A stretch of 64,000 nt of DNA. Origin: Aradus depressus (lineage: Eukaryota > Arthropoda > Insecta > Hemiptera > Aradidae). Position 1 is the stretch's first letter. Every line of letters starts with the position of its first letter. The notes under the pieces are model-generated. The model ran no database searches. It was not told where the DNA came from and saw only the letters and a program-made list of their open reading frames with translations. The stretch covers positions 53,957,087 to 54,021,086 of the forward strand of contig OY759216.1 in the NCBI GenBank assembly GCA_963662175.1. Direction: 5' to 3'. Both the position numbers and the translations under genes were made by a program. Shown here in pieces: positions 10,745 to 21,000 of this stretch.

Positions 10745-10865
10745 GGGAAGCAGAAACACATAGGTAGCGAGCTATCCCAACCACTGCGCTAAAGATGGCG
10801 GGTTCGAATCCTAGCCGGGGGCCCTCAAGTTCTTTATCTGGGATGTAAAAAACATTGAGCCCACG
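10745..10865 (+). mobile_element. SINE-B, truncated tRNA-like head
   Basis: It carries a perfect B box (GGTTCGAATCC at 10801) preceded by TAGCGAGCTATCCCAACCAC, then GCCGGGGGCCCTC, TTTATCTGGGATG and AAAAAACATTGAGC. The AAAAAC-TTGAGC junction is shared with 33385 and 44378 and separates these copies from SINE-A. Confidence 0.6.
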
Positions 10866-10969
10866 GAGCGAGGATTTTAGTGAAAATGTATATTTCTGTA
10901 AGTGATAAATCAAATCAAATTTTGTTCAAAACCATTGGATGGTTTTTGAATTCGACTAGAGGGACAAAG

Positions 10970-11290
10970 GCGGCTGGATGCATTGTGATAAGGAACGCAC
11001 CCTAGTGATCCACGTGGGAGTGAGTGAGAGATGAGGAGGGGAGGACAGACAGACAGAGAGTGGAAGTGATGCGAATCATAGAGTAAGCAAGTGTGCCAAG
11101 GCCGCCAGAGACGCTTTCCTTTTCGTTACTGAATCACCTGCAGTCCCCCTCCACCAGGCTGCCGCCGGCTCTGCCACTACGCGACACGTGTACCCCATCA
11201 CCTTGGTCTTTGTGGTCCCTGGCCGCCCCTCCCCCCCTCTACTTTTGTTAACGTACCTCAAATAGCCAACTCAAACCACACTGAAGACAT
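10970..11290. other. GC-rich unique patch
   Basis: GC content is clearly higher than the surroundings, with an open minus-strand frame (11076-11261) containing VMGYTCRVVAEPAAAWW. A possible donor (CTGCAG then GTGATT) lies inside it. It could be a host exon or promoter island; nothing decides between these. Confidence 0.3.
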
Positions 11291-11640
11291 AGACAAGAGA
11301 TCAATGGGCTCGGTAATACAGCCAAAGGACATAACCATCGACCTAGTTTCACAACTGTTTTATTATATTATAAAAATACAGAACAGACGCAATTGAAAGA
11401 AGAACCATAAATCTCAAATATAAACAAGTTATAGTCACATCTCCGTTGCGTTTCAGGCCCCCCAATTTTGCTTTATATTAAATTATATCGGTATCTTACT
11501 AGGTTGGTCATCGAGAGCTACAGGATTACTACCTACAATCTTACTGAAGTGAACAACTTGAAAGTTGTTTATTTCTTAGGCTTCTTTGCTATGTTAGTCG
11601 GTTGTTTTTTGCATTTTTTCCAAAGGGGTCTTTTCTTTTT
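11291..11640. other. No feature recognised
   Basis: AT-rich. The open frame beginning at 11468 runs into the minisatellite and shows only hydrophobic low-complexity residues. Confidence 0.35.
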
Positions 11641-11768
11641 TGACGATATTCTGGGATACTTCCACCAGTCCCTTCCTCAAGGTCACAATGAACAAATCTT
11701 CCCTGAAGAGCCTACCTTATTTGACAATGAAAACTGACATTATTGCAGAGATATTGTGAAATAATTCA

Positions 11769-11981
11769 AATGGAATTGAAAAATAAAATAAAACTGGTTT
11801 ATTTAATATATTGTCTAATTTCACTAACTATATATACATGGGAGTACTTTCGGTATTTCTACCATCCTCTGGTAGAAATAGAGGATGGTAGAAATACCGA
11901 AAGTACTCCCATGTATATATAGTTAGTGAAATTAGACAATATATTAAATAAACCAGTTTTATTTTATTTTTCAATTCCATT
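11769..11981. repeat. Perfect 213-bp palindrome (102-bp arms)
   Basis: 11769-11870 and 11880-11981 are exact reverse complements around the 9-base loop GGTAGAAAT. The arms end near the centre in a hammerhead-like motif (family 2). They contain the TAGTGAAATTAGACAATAT block seen in the other family-2 copies. The perfect identity implies recent origin or gene conversion. It is inserted between units of the 78-bp minisatellite. Confidence 0.95.
11881..11908 (+). ncRNA. Hammerhead-like motif, family 2 (palindrome centre)
   Basis: In order: GAGGA (3' part of CUGANGA), U, helix II GGUA/UACC with a GAAA tetraloop, GAAA, self-complementary helix III AGUACU, then C as the would-be cleavage base. The first two core bases are replaced at the palindrome junction, so this copy is truncated. 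An exact inverted copy lies at 11842-11869. Confidence 0.4.
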
Positions 11982-12662
11982 ATTTGACAATATTCTGGGA
12001 CACTTCCACGTCCCTTCCTCAAGGTCACAATGAACAATTCTTCCTGGGGAACCTACCTTTTTTCACAATATTCTAGGACACTTCCACGTCCCTTCCTCAA
12101 GGTCACAATGAACAATTCTTCCTGGGGAACCTACCTTTTTTCACAATATTCTGGGACACTTCCACGTCCCTTCCTCAAGGTCACAATGAACAATTCTTCC
12201 TGGGGAACCTACCTTTTTTGACAATATTCTGGGACACTTCCACGTCCCTTCCTCAAGGTCACAATGAACAATTCTTCCTGGGGAACCTACCTTTTTTGAC
12301 AATATTCTGGGACACTTCCACGTCCCTTCCTCAAGGTCACAATGAACAATTCTTCCTGAAGAGCCTACCTCTTTTGACAATATTCTGGGACACTTCCACC
12401 ACGTCCCTTCCTCAAGGTCACAATGAACAATTCTTCCTGGGGAACCTACCTTTTTTGACAATATTCTGGGACACTTCCACCACGTCCCTTCCTCAAGGTC
12501 ACAATGAACAATTCTTCCTGGGGAACCTACCTTTTTTGACAATATTCTGGGACACTTCCACGTCCCTTCCTCAAGGTCACAATGAACAATTCTTCCTGAA
12601 GAGCCTACCTCTTTTGACAATATTCTGGGACACTTCCCATTAGAACATAATCCTCCAATTCT

Positions 12663-12758
12663 TCTGTCGTCCCTTCTGCCACAATTGAGGAACGACTTCT
12701 CAAGGGCCAATGGCCTAGAGATCTTCTCAGATCAGGCAGTGACATAAGACATAAATGA
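12663..12758 (+). pseudogene. LINE-type ORF C-terminus, diverged
   Basis: The frame VVPSATIEERLLKGQWPRDL continues LRSGSDIRHK to a stop at 12756. The LLKGQWPRDLL core matches RLKRQWPRDLL at 4740. It directly follows the minisatellite, which may therefore be an expansion inside the element. Confidence 0.5.
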
Positions 12759-12900
12759 GTGCAACTCAATGCTTATATAGTATCACCTCTGATATCTCCT
12801 CTTTTGACATTTTTACAAAGCCATTTTTTCTTCCATAGCAAATTTGCTTGTTGTATATATTCTTTTAACAATAATGGTTAAATTATTGTTAATACCTGTT
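12759..12900 (+). mobile_element. LINE-type 3' UTR
   Basis: It contains TTTGCTTGTTGTATATAT, shared with 4885, and a diverged TATCACC-CTGATATCTCCTC segment matching the other copies. No clear poly(A) is left. Confidence 0.5.
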
Positions 12901-13590
12901 AGTAAATTTTATAAAATCAAGATCTTTAATTGTACAAATCACTTATTTTGTTAAACATTTTCTATAACAGGATACAAGAACTTCATGATATTTCAAAGCT
13001 GAAGATATTTTCCCATCTAATTTTAAGGTGAAGACCACGAAGTTAAAATAAAAAATAAAAGTGAAAAAAAATTGATTTTATGTTGGCTTCTCCTGTATCA
13101 GAGAGCCATGGATAATAACCAAAACCAATCTATGACCGCATCTACGTGCCATCTACCATCATCATTGTTTTATTTTTTATTATTTTTTTTTTTTCATGTT
13201 CTTACATTCTATAATCAATAAAATATTTATTATATTCAATATAAATTAATGCATTATTATTTTAGGTTTGATTTTTCTCGTGCTTGCAGTCTTCATAAAA
13301 ATACGAAAGATCTGTTGTAACGTAGGAATATCTTACTGCAGCCGCCATACATCTAAATATGGGGCGGTTCAATCGAAACCGGTTGTCAAATATCATATGA
13401 CAGATATAAAGATAATATTAACCAAATAAATAAAAATAATTCAGGTTACCACAAGCAACTTATAGGTGTAATGGTGAAGAAGAAAAATACTTAGAAATAA
13501 TTGTTTCTTGTTCCTCAGTTAACCCAAAAAGACCCAGAATTGTTTTTACCTTAAATTTTAAATACCTTGCAAATGTTAGTTTCTGGGGTC
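12901..13590. other. No feature recognised
   Basis: AT-rich with T- and A-runs. There is no repeat match within the window and no candidate exon. Confidence 0.35.
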
Positions 13591-13594
13591 GAAA

Positions 13595-13782
13595 AGTACC
13601 CACGGACTTTAACTACGTTATATCGCCTTCTACCAGAGTCCTCTTTCATCACTCCAGTGGACATGAACCCGACTGTACAGTGGGAGTCCTGAACCCATGT
13701 TTATTTACCAAGGGTAGGAGGGTCTTTAACACATACCTGACATCGCACCGGCTCGGGAACACTGCTTAACGTCCCAACCGCA
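13595..13782 (-). mobile_element. SINE-A, 5'-truncated
   Basis: It matches the SINE-A body and tail: the CCAGAGT hairpin arm, GTGGGAGTCCTGAAC, a TACCTGACATCGCACC segment, CTCGGGA, and CTTAACGTCCCAACCG. The tRNA-like head is missing. Confidence 0.8.
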
Positions 13783-13837
13783 GAAAAGCTAGGGCACGGA
13801 TAGACGAGAAATTTGTTTTTCATTTTTGGAATGCCTG

Positions 13838-13945
13838 TGAACCACCCTTTTTTCTTTTGGAATCAGAATATCGGAGAACATGAAATTCCAGTGAAAATTC
13901 AATATCGAATTTCTGACCGATTACATAACTTCTCCTATAAAGTTT
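13838..13945 (-). repeat. Modular repeat, head fragment
   Basis: It contains TTTTGGAATCAGAATATC, ACATGAAATTCCAGTG and CGATTACATAACTTC: the 5' head of the modular repeat in minus orientation. Confidence 0.75.
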
Positions 13946-14076
13946 CAAAAAATAAATTTTGTGAACTAGTAAGTAGGACGAATCTCTCCATAAAATAATA
14001 TAGTTGAAATCGCAGGCTCTGGCTGTGATTATCATATGGCGCCCCGATCACGACCCAGGGTCCCATAGCAAATAAT

Positions 14077-14095
14077 CCCCCCCCCCCCCCTCCCC
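14077..14095 (+). repeat. Poly-C tract
   Basis: C14 followed by TCCCC. Confidence 0.9.
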
Positions 14096-14299
14096 AGGGA
14101 TTTGTAGTTACGTCACTAATTACAAGATGGTAAAACTTAAAACTTACTTAAAGAAATGTATGCAGCTCGTCAAGTTAGTTATTAAACTTTTACGACTTTA
14201 GTACATAAATCTTATAAACTTTTTATACATTTGTTTAAGTTTAAAGATATACCACCGGCGGCTGCAACAATATTGTTAAGAAGCTCTTCAGCTATACGA

Positions 14300-14550
14300 A
14301 GAATAGGGGCAGTTATGTAATCGCTCAGAAATTCAATGTTGAATTTTTCACCGGAATTTCATGTTCTCCGATTCCCTTATCTCAAAAATAAAAATAAAGT
14401 TTTGTCTGTGAACACATATACATAAATATATATATATATTTTTTTTTTACTTTTGGAATTAGGAAGTCGAAAAACATGAAATTCTGGTGAATTCTAAACA
14501 GCAAATTTCTGACCGATTACATAACTTCCCCTATACTTCGGAAGTAATAT
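14300..14550. repeat. Two modular-repeat heads, head-to-head
   Basis: 14310-14435 is a plus-strand head (GTTATGTAATCGCTCAG, CCGGAATTTCATGTTCTCC). 14445-14550 is a minus-strand head (AAACATGAAATTCTGGTG, CCGATTACATAACTTCCC). They meet at a short AT linker, so the pair forms an imperfect inverted repeat of about 110-bp arms. Confidence 0.75.
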
Positions 14551-16194
14551 TATGAGGATACAGTATGCAGCAGATCAAATACACTCATTATAACAAATCC
14601 TTCCACATTTTCCAACCTTTCTGACTTCTATTTTAGTTAAGTATGTAGTTACTTCGTATGGGAAGCTACAGGAAACAACAGTGGAATTTATATCTGAAAA
14701 ACATAACTAAGACCCCAGGCCAAGGTGCTGAGAGGGCAAGTCAATCTGGGAGCTCCCTCTCCACCCCCACCACTACTTCCAACCCCCCACCCCGCCTTGA
14801 CACCCACCAACCTACTACAATAACATAATCTTTTACTGTATCAGATAGTTTGGAATATAATGGTGATGCCATTTCACGGCGATACGAGTGAGGCAGGAGT
14901 GGGGATGCCTCTAGCGACTAAGCTTCATCTTTACGTTCAACTCGAATTATATATACAAATATATATATAAAAGATAAACATTGGAGCAATTTCAAAGTTA
15001 TATGATGTCAAAAATTGATTTTCAGGAATATTAGAGTTTCATTAACAGTATTCCGTTATTTTCGTAGATGGATGTGAAGATTGGTTTACAGTGGAGTGGT
15101 ATCGGCGGCCAGGGATCTCCTCCCCACCATTGTCCTTTCGCCCCACCACTCGTGCTGTCTAGTATAAATAGTTCAAAAACATGAAAAATTAGACGAAAAC
15201 TCCGGTCTTATTGTTCATCTTTTTTTCTATTAAAAATTAATTAATAATAATTTCTTATACCCACAGAAAAAGTATTTGGTCGCTGGATCAAACCTTTCAA
15301 AATATTTCGCCAGTTCCATTATATTCAGTGTTTTATTCAACCTTCATCTGCAGAAAGTGAGCTGAAGAAAAAAAAAGAAAAAAAAAGGTACTCAGAAATC
15401 ATGTACAGGAACGATAGTAAATTGGGCGAGTAATCTCAACTATGTGTGTTTATGATTGAATTTTTGTGAAAACCTAAATTGGTCCGATAGTAAAAATTTC
15501 ATGAGGGATATCAAAATGTTACGTAAGTAAACGGGCGAAAAAAAAATGAGCCCCTGCAGTTAACGTAGGCTGCTATTCTGAATTGTTTTCGTGTACAATT
15601 GCAGCACACCTACATTGCAGGTGCTTCAATATATTTTTCTTACATTATGTTGTTTATTTTCATTATATCTTTCTCGTGATTTCGGTGGTCCTAATCAAAT
15701 ATTGACAATTAAAGTCCTTAAGTCCCATTAAAGAAATCTCCAAAATCAAACGATGGGATTTTTAAAACATTGGCCAAAATTAGAAAATAGACGAACAATA
15801 ATTTTTTGGACATTCTCATCTTAAATTTAAGTCCTTTAAAACATATAAAGCTTATTTAGCAGCGAGTAGCAGCAAAGTTTCAACTTTGATACACTTAAAT
15901 TCATGACGACAGAAACTAGCAAAACCGCCCTTAAATGGCATGAAACTTAGTGCGTCAGAAAAATAGAGGATAGTTTCCATGCTTATATATCATGAGCTAA
16001 CGCAGAATTTCCATAGGAATTGGTACTGTCTATATTAAAGTGGTCTGGTGCCAACTAATTTTTCTCATAATTTCCAGATAGTTTTTTAGAATAATAGAAA
16101 ATTACGTTTTATATTCATGTTTTCTATAGGTTCCAAAGATACCCCTAATTCCAAAAAAAAAAAAAGAAAAGTTAGCTCCCTGTAGTATGTTTAT
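14551..16194. other. No feature recognised in a 1.6-kb stretch
   Basis: It includes a C-rich patch at 14745-14815, a small AT hairpin region near 14950 and several A-runs. I see no repeat family, splice-bounded frame or RNA gene. Confidence 0.4.
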
Positions 16195-16570
16195 GTGCTC
16201 CCAGAACCCCCTACTGATTTTCAATCAAGTCGGCTAAACGGAGGTAGGAATTAGGGGAGGACTTAGGACACAGCACTGATAACTGCCCGATGTAATGAAT
16301 ATATCGACATGAAATTTTATATTTAAATTTCAAGCCCAATAAGACCTTCAACTGTTAATTTTGGTCTTTGATTAGCCCTATGGATGGGAGAGACCTTAGG
16401 AAGAGAAGGCCTCAACTACCCGGGGACTCCAGACAGAACGAATGTATCTAATATACAAAAACTTTTATATGTGTATCCGGAACTCCATTTTGATTTTCAG
16501 TCACATCGGCTGCAGGGAACATGGAGGATTAGAGGGTGCTAAACTAAAAAATCCAATCTAACCCAGTTCA
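16195..16570 (+). repeat. Modular repeat, two diverged modules
   Basis: The modules hold TGATTTTCAATCAAGTCGG, ATAACTGCCCGATGTAATG and TATATCGACATG, then TGTGTATCCGGAACTCC and TGATTTTCAGTCACATCGG. A second short repeat, GGATGGGAGA-ACCTTAGG, occurs at 16383 and again at 16684. Confidence 0.7.
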
Positions 16571-16812
16571 TATAAAAATATATAGTAGGTGATAGTTGCG
16601 CCATAAGCACATTACGTAGGATATAATGTCATTACTTCTACAGAATAGAGCCAATAGTGATAACGAATAGAGACTGGTCCCTGGATGGGAGAAACCTTAG
16701 GAAGGGAAAGTTGCCACTGCCAAACCAACATACAACCAAACAGTTGTTTATTTTCGTTCGTTTGTTTTATTTTTATTTAATTTTTTAATAATGTGAATCT
16801 TTAAATACTCAC

Positions 16813-16875
16813 TCTTGTCTGTACTGGCAACTACCGTCGGCTCCTTCACAAGCACTACAAACTGCAAAGGGGTGA
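16813..16875 (-). CDS. Candidate internal exon, Cys-containing
   Basis: On the minus strand a polypyrimidine acceptor (CTGTTGTTGTTTCAG) precedes 63 nt ending at a strong donor (GTGAGTATTT). One frame is open throughout: 1 nt, then HPFAVCSACEGADGSCQYRQ, then 2 nt. It has three Cys in 20 residues and no match to the repeats of this window. It could be one exon of a long-intron host gene. The protein is not recognised, and no phase-compatible neighbour was found. Confidence 0.45.
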
Positions 16876-16879
16876 CTGA

Positions 16880-17394
16880 AACAACAACAGTTACCATTCA
16901 ATTCTTAACAAAGTCTCCTTAAACAAACTGTATCAGTTCTTTGAAAAAAATAAAATAATAATAATAATAATAAAATAGATCGTTATCCTTTACATAAAAA
17001 GACTTGAATAATAAATAAAAAAAAATAATAAAATTGTAAGTAGAACATAATTGTACTGATACTCTTGCAATATATAGAGAGTTGCTGCAATAAATTTTTT
17101 AAAAATCTTTTTCTTATTTATGACATACCTACTTTACTATTTTTTGCTTTAAGGTATAATTTATTTTTATAATGAAAATAAAAACGCATTATCTTGAACA
17201 TTGCTCGATCTTCCCTTTGAATCTGAGATACAACTTTATTAGGAAAAAAAAAAATTGATTTAAATTATAGATCAAATAAATGAATTAAGGTTAAAACATT
17301 TTTCTCTTCGTATCTTCTCTTAGAAGAGAAAACATTATTTCCGTTAAATTTCTAAGCTTTTTAAAAAATACAAGATGGATAGACAAAATTAAAT
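16880..17394. other. AT-rich, no feature recognised
   Basis: It includes an (ATA)n patch at 16950-16975 and several A-runs. It would be intronic if the exon at 16813 is real. Confidence 0.35.
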
Positions 17395-17865
17395 GAAATA
17401 CGTTGTCCGACTTCTTAGTTGTTTATTTGTGTCCAACCGGCTTTCGAGGTGCCCCTGACCAGTTTTGGTGAACAGAAAAGATTTATCTAAGAGGTTAGTT
17501 CCGCCAGTAAATATATTACTGTTGTCATACCTTTCGGTGGAAACCTTCGTCACTGGCTGCTGGTCGAGTACTGTGAGCGAGCGCTTTCGATGTGCAGACA
17601 TCATCTTCAAGCCACTGTTAATGTTGTACTCATTATTAACGAAAGATTATGTCTTCACATCGAAAGCGCACGCCCACAATACTCGACCAGCAGCCATTGA
17701 CGGCGGTTTCCACCGAAAGTTATGACAACATAAAAGATTTGTCTTCCCCCAATCCATGACATTTTAAAATTCATTGAATTTAATATATATATTTCTTGGC
17801 AAGGCCTATGTGAGCAACCTTAAAAGCCGGCTAGCCACAAATGAAAAAAAAAAAAAATTCTGAAA
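17395..17865. mobile_element. Inverted-repeat element flanked by hammerhead-like motifs
   Basis: A family-1 motif lies at each edge, facing outwards: minus strand at 17431-17462 (ACCTCGAAAGCCGG) and plus strand at 17801-17836 (AAAAGCCGGCTAGCC, followed by A13). Between them is the inverted repeat at 17521-17729. The motifs are degenerate in their CUGANGA box. No reverse-transcriptase frame is present. Confidence 0.55.
17521..17729. repeat. Imperfect inverted repeat, ~86-bp arms
   Basis: 17521-17606 and 17644-17729 are reverse complements with about ten mismatches around a ~37-bp spacer. Shared blocks are CTTTCGGTGGAAACC, TGGCTGCTGGTCGAGTA and GCGCTTTCGATGTG. Its open frames are by-products of the arms. 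Confidence 0.9.
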
Positions 17866-18479
17866 AGTTGCATATCTTTCATATGAAGAACTCCTATGAA
17901 TTAATCGTCTCACTACAATAGACATAAGCACTGAATTTTCCGTAGTATGTACACGGTTAAGTGATATCAGAATATAATGATATTCCGTACGCTAGACGCG
18001 ATGAAATTAACAAATTCAAGTGAAAAATTATTAAATATAAAATAATTTCACTTTCAAGTTTATGTTTTGTATAAAAAATAATTTCCCGAAAAACAACGGC
18101 TGCCACAGTTCGTAAAAATATAAATTCAAAATTCCCATTCAACCAGCAGTGATGGGCATGAATAAATCTGTTTCTTTGATTAATTAACTTTTTAGCACTT
18201 AGGACTTGCAATAGTAATCAAGAATGAAAAATAAGTAATCCAGGTGTTGAGTGCTTAAATAAATAAACTCAGTTAAAGGAAAAAAAAAAAAAAAAAAAAC
18301 ATTCATTAGTCATTGCTTACGAATAATGAAAATTTTCTTTAGTCTTTCTCAAATTTAATTTATTTATTTAATGAACACAAGGAATAATTATTCCTTTTCG
18401 ACTGCCCAGAATGTTGGTAACCATAGTGACAGTAAAATTAATGAAAAACAAAATGAAACTAATAAAAACAAAGAACTTG
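17866..18479. other. AT-rich, no gene seen
   Basis: It contains an A20 run at about 18279-18299. The minus-strand frame at 17957-18211 has no splice context or motif. Confidence 0.35.
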
Positions 18480-18560
18480 TTTAACATTTATATTGTCTAT
18501 TTTCACAAATAGAATACATATATATATAGGATCGGTTTCGGTTTACGTCATCCTAAGCAC
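18480..18560 (-). mobile_element. Family-2 terminal fragment with degenerate hammerhead-like motif
   Basis: On the minus strand: AGGATGACGTAAACCGAAAC, CGATCC, an ATATAT run, then GTGAAAATAGACAATAT. The order matches the arms at 11.9 and 29.4 kb. Helix II has decayed. Confidence 0.5.
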
Positions 18561-19177
18561 AATGTTCACCACTAACATTTTAAAATATTATAAAGAAAAC
18601 ATGTGTTTTTTTTTTTTTTATTGTCTATTTCACAAAATATATAAACTTTTTATGAAGTGTTTCACAATATCTGCGCTAAAATGTTAAGGATCAGTAACAT
18701 TTAAGTTTGCTAGCTTGGCATAATTATACAATCTGAGGCTGTGACTCTCCATCCCCAAAAGAAACCCTATAATAGGGGAGAGAAATCCTATTGTCCTAAC
18801 GGAAAAATCTAGGTGAAAAAATAATATGGGTTTAAATATTTTTAAAAAAAGTTTTGTTTAATTAAGTTTCTTATATTTTCTATTTTTAATTATAAGTAGT
18901 ATTGATATATAAACTTTATATATTATTTCATATATATGTATATTTTGTTTAATAATAAATATATATATATATATATATAATGTATTACATTTATGTGAGA
19001 ACTTGTAAGGTCAATCCTTGCTATGAGATTTGTATCTCTCTCTATAAGCAATAAAGTTTCATTTCATTTCTATATTTCAGAAAAATAAGAAACAAAACCT
19101 TAATAATACGAGGTTAAACAAGAAGTTTCAAATAAACTAAAGAAATGTTATTAATAAGAAATTATATAGTATGCAGA
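18561..19177. other. AT-rich, with (TA)n at 18958-18979
   Basis: A partial TTGTCTATTTCACAAAATAT segment near 18620 resembles the family-2 tail. Nothing else is recognisable. Confidence 0.4.
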
Positions 19178-19475
19178 GGGCGCCGGTAGCTCAGTGGTAT
19201 GCGTGCTTGTCTTCTGAGCTCAAGAACGTGGGTTCGAGACCCGACCGAGGCCCTTAGTTTATTTTATCTGGGAGGTAAAATAAACTTAAGCACGCGGTCC
19301 TTCGGATGGGACGTTAAGCGATGGTCCCGAGCCTGTACGATGTCAGATACTCGTTAAAGACCCCTGCCTTATGTGAACAAAAATTTGGGGTAAGCAAAAT
19401 TTAGGACTCCCACAATAGAGTCGGGCTCATGTCCACCAGAGTAGTTAAAGCCCGGGCATTGGTCATAAAACCTAA
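19178..19475 (+). mobile_element. SINE-A, near full length
   Basis: tRNA-like head: A box TAGCTCAGTGG (19187), B box GGTTCGAGACC. Then the GTTTATTTTA / TAAAATAAAC hairpin, CGGTCCTTCGGATGGG, TCCCGAGCCTGTACG and the CCCGGGCATTGGTCAT tail. About 45 bp around the GCGCTCTGG arm are deleted. A possible target duplication is TATAGTATG upstream and TATAGTGTG downstream. Confidence 0.92.
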
Positions 19476-19492
19476 CCTATAGTGTGTAAATT

Positions 19493-19745
19493 ATGTGTTG
19501 TTTTCTCTGGAATTTTATGTTTTCCGACCCACTGATTTCAAAATTTAAGAAAAGAAAAGAGGCTCAACTCAAAAACTCCAATAACTGCCGATGTAATGAA
19601 TTTATCAACACACAATTTAGTATGAAGAATCAGAAGCCCATATATAAGTCAACTATCGAGTTTCAGTCCAAATGGTCGATTGGTAACTTGATTATTTCGT
19701 TCTGGGGAAGTTCATTACCGGTGTTTATTTGACTGAAGAGTCACA
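19493..19745 (+). repeat. Modular repeat, distal module
   Basis: It contains AACTGCCGATGTAATGAATT, ACACAATTTAGTATGA, TATAAGTCAACTATCG, a CCAAATGGTCGATTGG segment and GGGGAAGTTCATTACCGG. Confidence 0.8.
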
Positions 19746-19987
19746 GCTTCAGTAATTCCAGAACTGTATAAATATGCCACAACGTATATACATATAGTAT
19801 ACTGGTTGTATGTGTTATATATATAATATATATTTATTTATATATATATATTATATACATATATCTGTAATATGTATATATATCTATAATATGTACATAT
19901 ATCTATAATAAGTATATATTATATACATATATCTGTTTTTGTATATTTAATTTATTGATGTCCATGACTTCAACAACATGCCGTTAG

Positions 19988-20107
19988 GTGGTGCGGTATG
20001 CCCAGGAGTCCCCCAGGTTAATACATGCCATTTCATTGCTCCATACATAACCAGTTTCCTTCCCGATCACGATATTTACTGCTCTCGGTGCCAGGTCCCG
20101 GTAAATG
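19988..20107 (+). CDS. Candidate exon, Cys-containing
   Basis: An open frame reads GAVCPGVPQVNTCHFIAPYI and continues TSFLPDHDIYCSRCQVPVN to a good donor (AATG then GTAAGTTCC at 20108). The acceptor is uncertain: TTAG at 19987 or CCCCAG at 20018. A start at ATG 19978 with a favourable CAAC context is the other option. GC and codon use differ from the AT-rich flanks. The protein family is not recognised. Confidence 0.4.
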
Positions 20108-20339
20108 GTAAGTTCCTCCAGGGAAGGTTATACTTTCAACTGAGTTTTGTGAGGTTATAAGATCACCCAGTCCCACACGCTCATGCCGTGTCTACCATAC
20201 ACCATATTATACAATGTGTTGAAGAATATCAGTAAGGTGTTTAAAGATTTGATCATACATGCACACAATATGATTGAACAGAAAAAAAAAATGAAGAAAT
20301 GACTATGAATATACCATCTAGTTTTTGTGTTTTTTACTT

Positions 20340-20800
20340 TCTTATACCTATAATATAAGGAAGTATTGTAATCGTGCGAAAATCCGAGATGGAGGTTTCA
20401 ACGGATTTTCGCGTTCGAGTGTATGTGTATGTGATTCGAAAGTTGTGAGCGCTATACCGCGAAAACGATGGTAGCTATGAACTTGAAATTTAGAATGATT
20501 ACAATCTTAAATCTAGTTAGATTTTGGTCGAAATCGGACAATAATTGAGACTACATTACTCCGAGGCTTTGTACATTTTACAAGATATGGCTTATCTTTA
20601 TGACCTAATAAAAACTCAATTAACAGTAGTAGAGAAAACTGAAATGCATATTTTATATGAGGCCCAGGTCGTCCGGTTGTTGAGATATATGCCGAAAAAG
20701 TATTTTTGAAACATACATTTTTATAAGTTTCCTTGATTTACCCGAAAACAGTTAGTCCTATCGAAAAATTAAATCCCACCAAAAATGATCCTTATTAAAT
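20340..20800 (+). repeat. Dispersed repeat B
   Basis: It contains GGTAGCTATGAACTTG, TTTTGGTCGAAATCGGAC, TTTATGACCTAATAAAAA, GGCATATTTTATATGA-like and GTCGTCCGG-TTGAGATA segments. Matching blocks occur at 52960-53190 and, in part, 37850-37980. The -TCGAAATCGG- motif resembles the modular repeat, so the two families may be distantly related. Confidence 0.6.
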
Positions 20801-21000
20801 TCCCAATCGCTAATGAGTCCTCGGATTTCAGATAGGATAAATATGACCAAAGATATAGCCCCTCAAACAATGAAAATAAATTTCCGTAGGAAATATTTCA
20901 AAATAATGTTTAAATTGTATCATACAGCAACGAATAATAATTTTTTTTTTATTGGTAGTTTTTATGAAAAAGTATGAAAATGAATAAAAAATAACAATAA

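Larger units (their letters stand above)
11645..12640 (+). repeat. 78/81-bp minisatellite, nine units, split by a palindrome
   Basis: The landmark GGTCACAATGAACAA occurs at 11681, 12023, 12101, 12179, 12257, 12335, 12416, 12497 and 12575. Spacing is 78 bp, or 81 bp where an extra CCA triplet is present. Two variants alternate (GGGGAACCTACC versus GAAGAGCCTACC). Because both lengths are multiples of three, long frames stay open on both strands. The first unit is separated from the rest by the palindrome at 11769-11981. A LINE 3' end follows directly. Confidence 0.95.

Noticed and set aside
12141..12710. 189-codon minus-strand and 141-codon plus-strand frames
   Set aside because: Both are by-products of a minisatellite whose unit length is a multiple of three; no start context, domain or splice support.
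19178..19253. Functional tRNA gene
   Set aside because: A and B boxes are present, but the acceptor arm does not close well and the same SINE body follows in many copies, so it is a SINE head.
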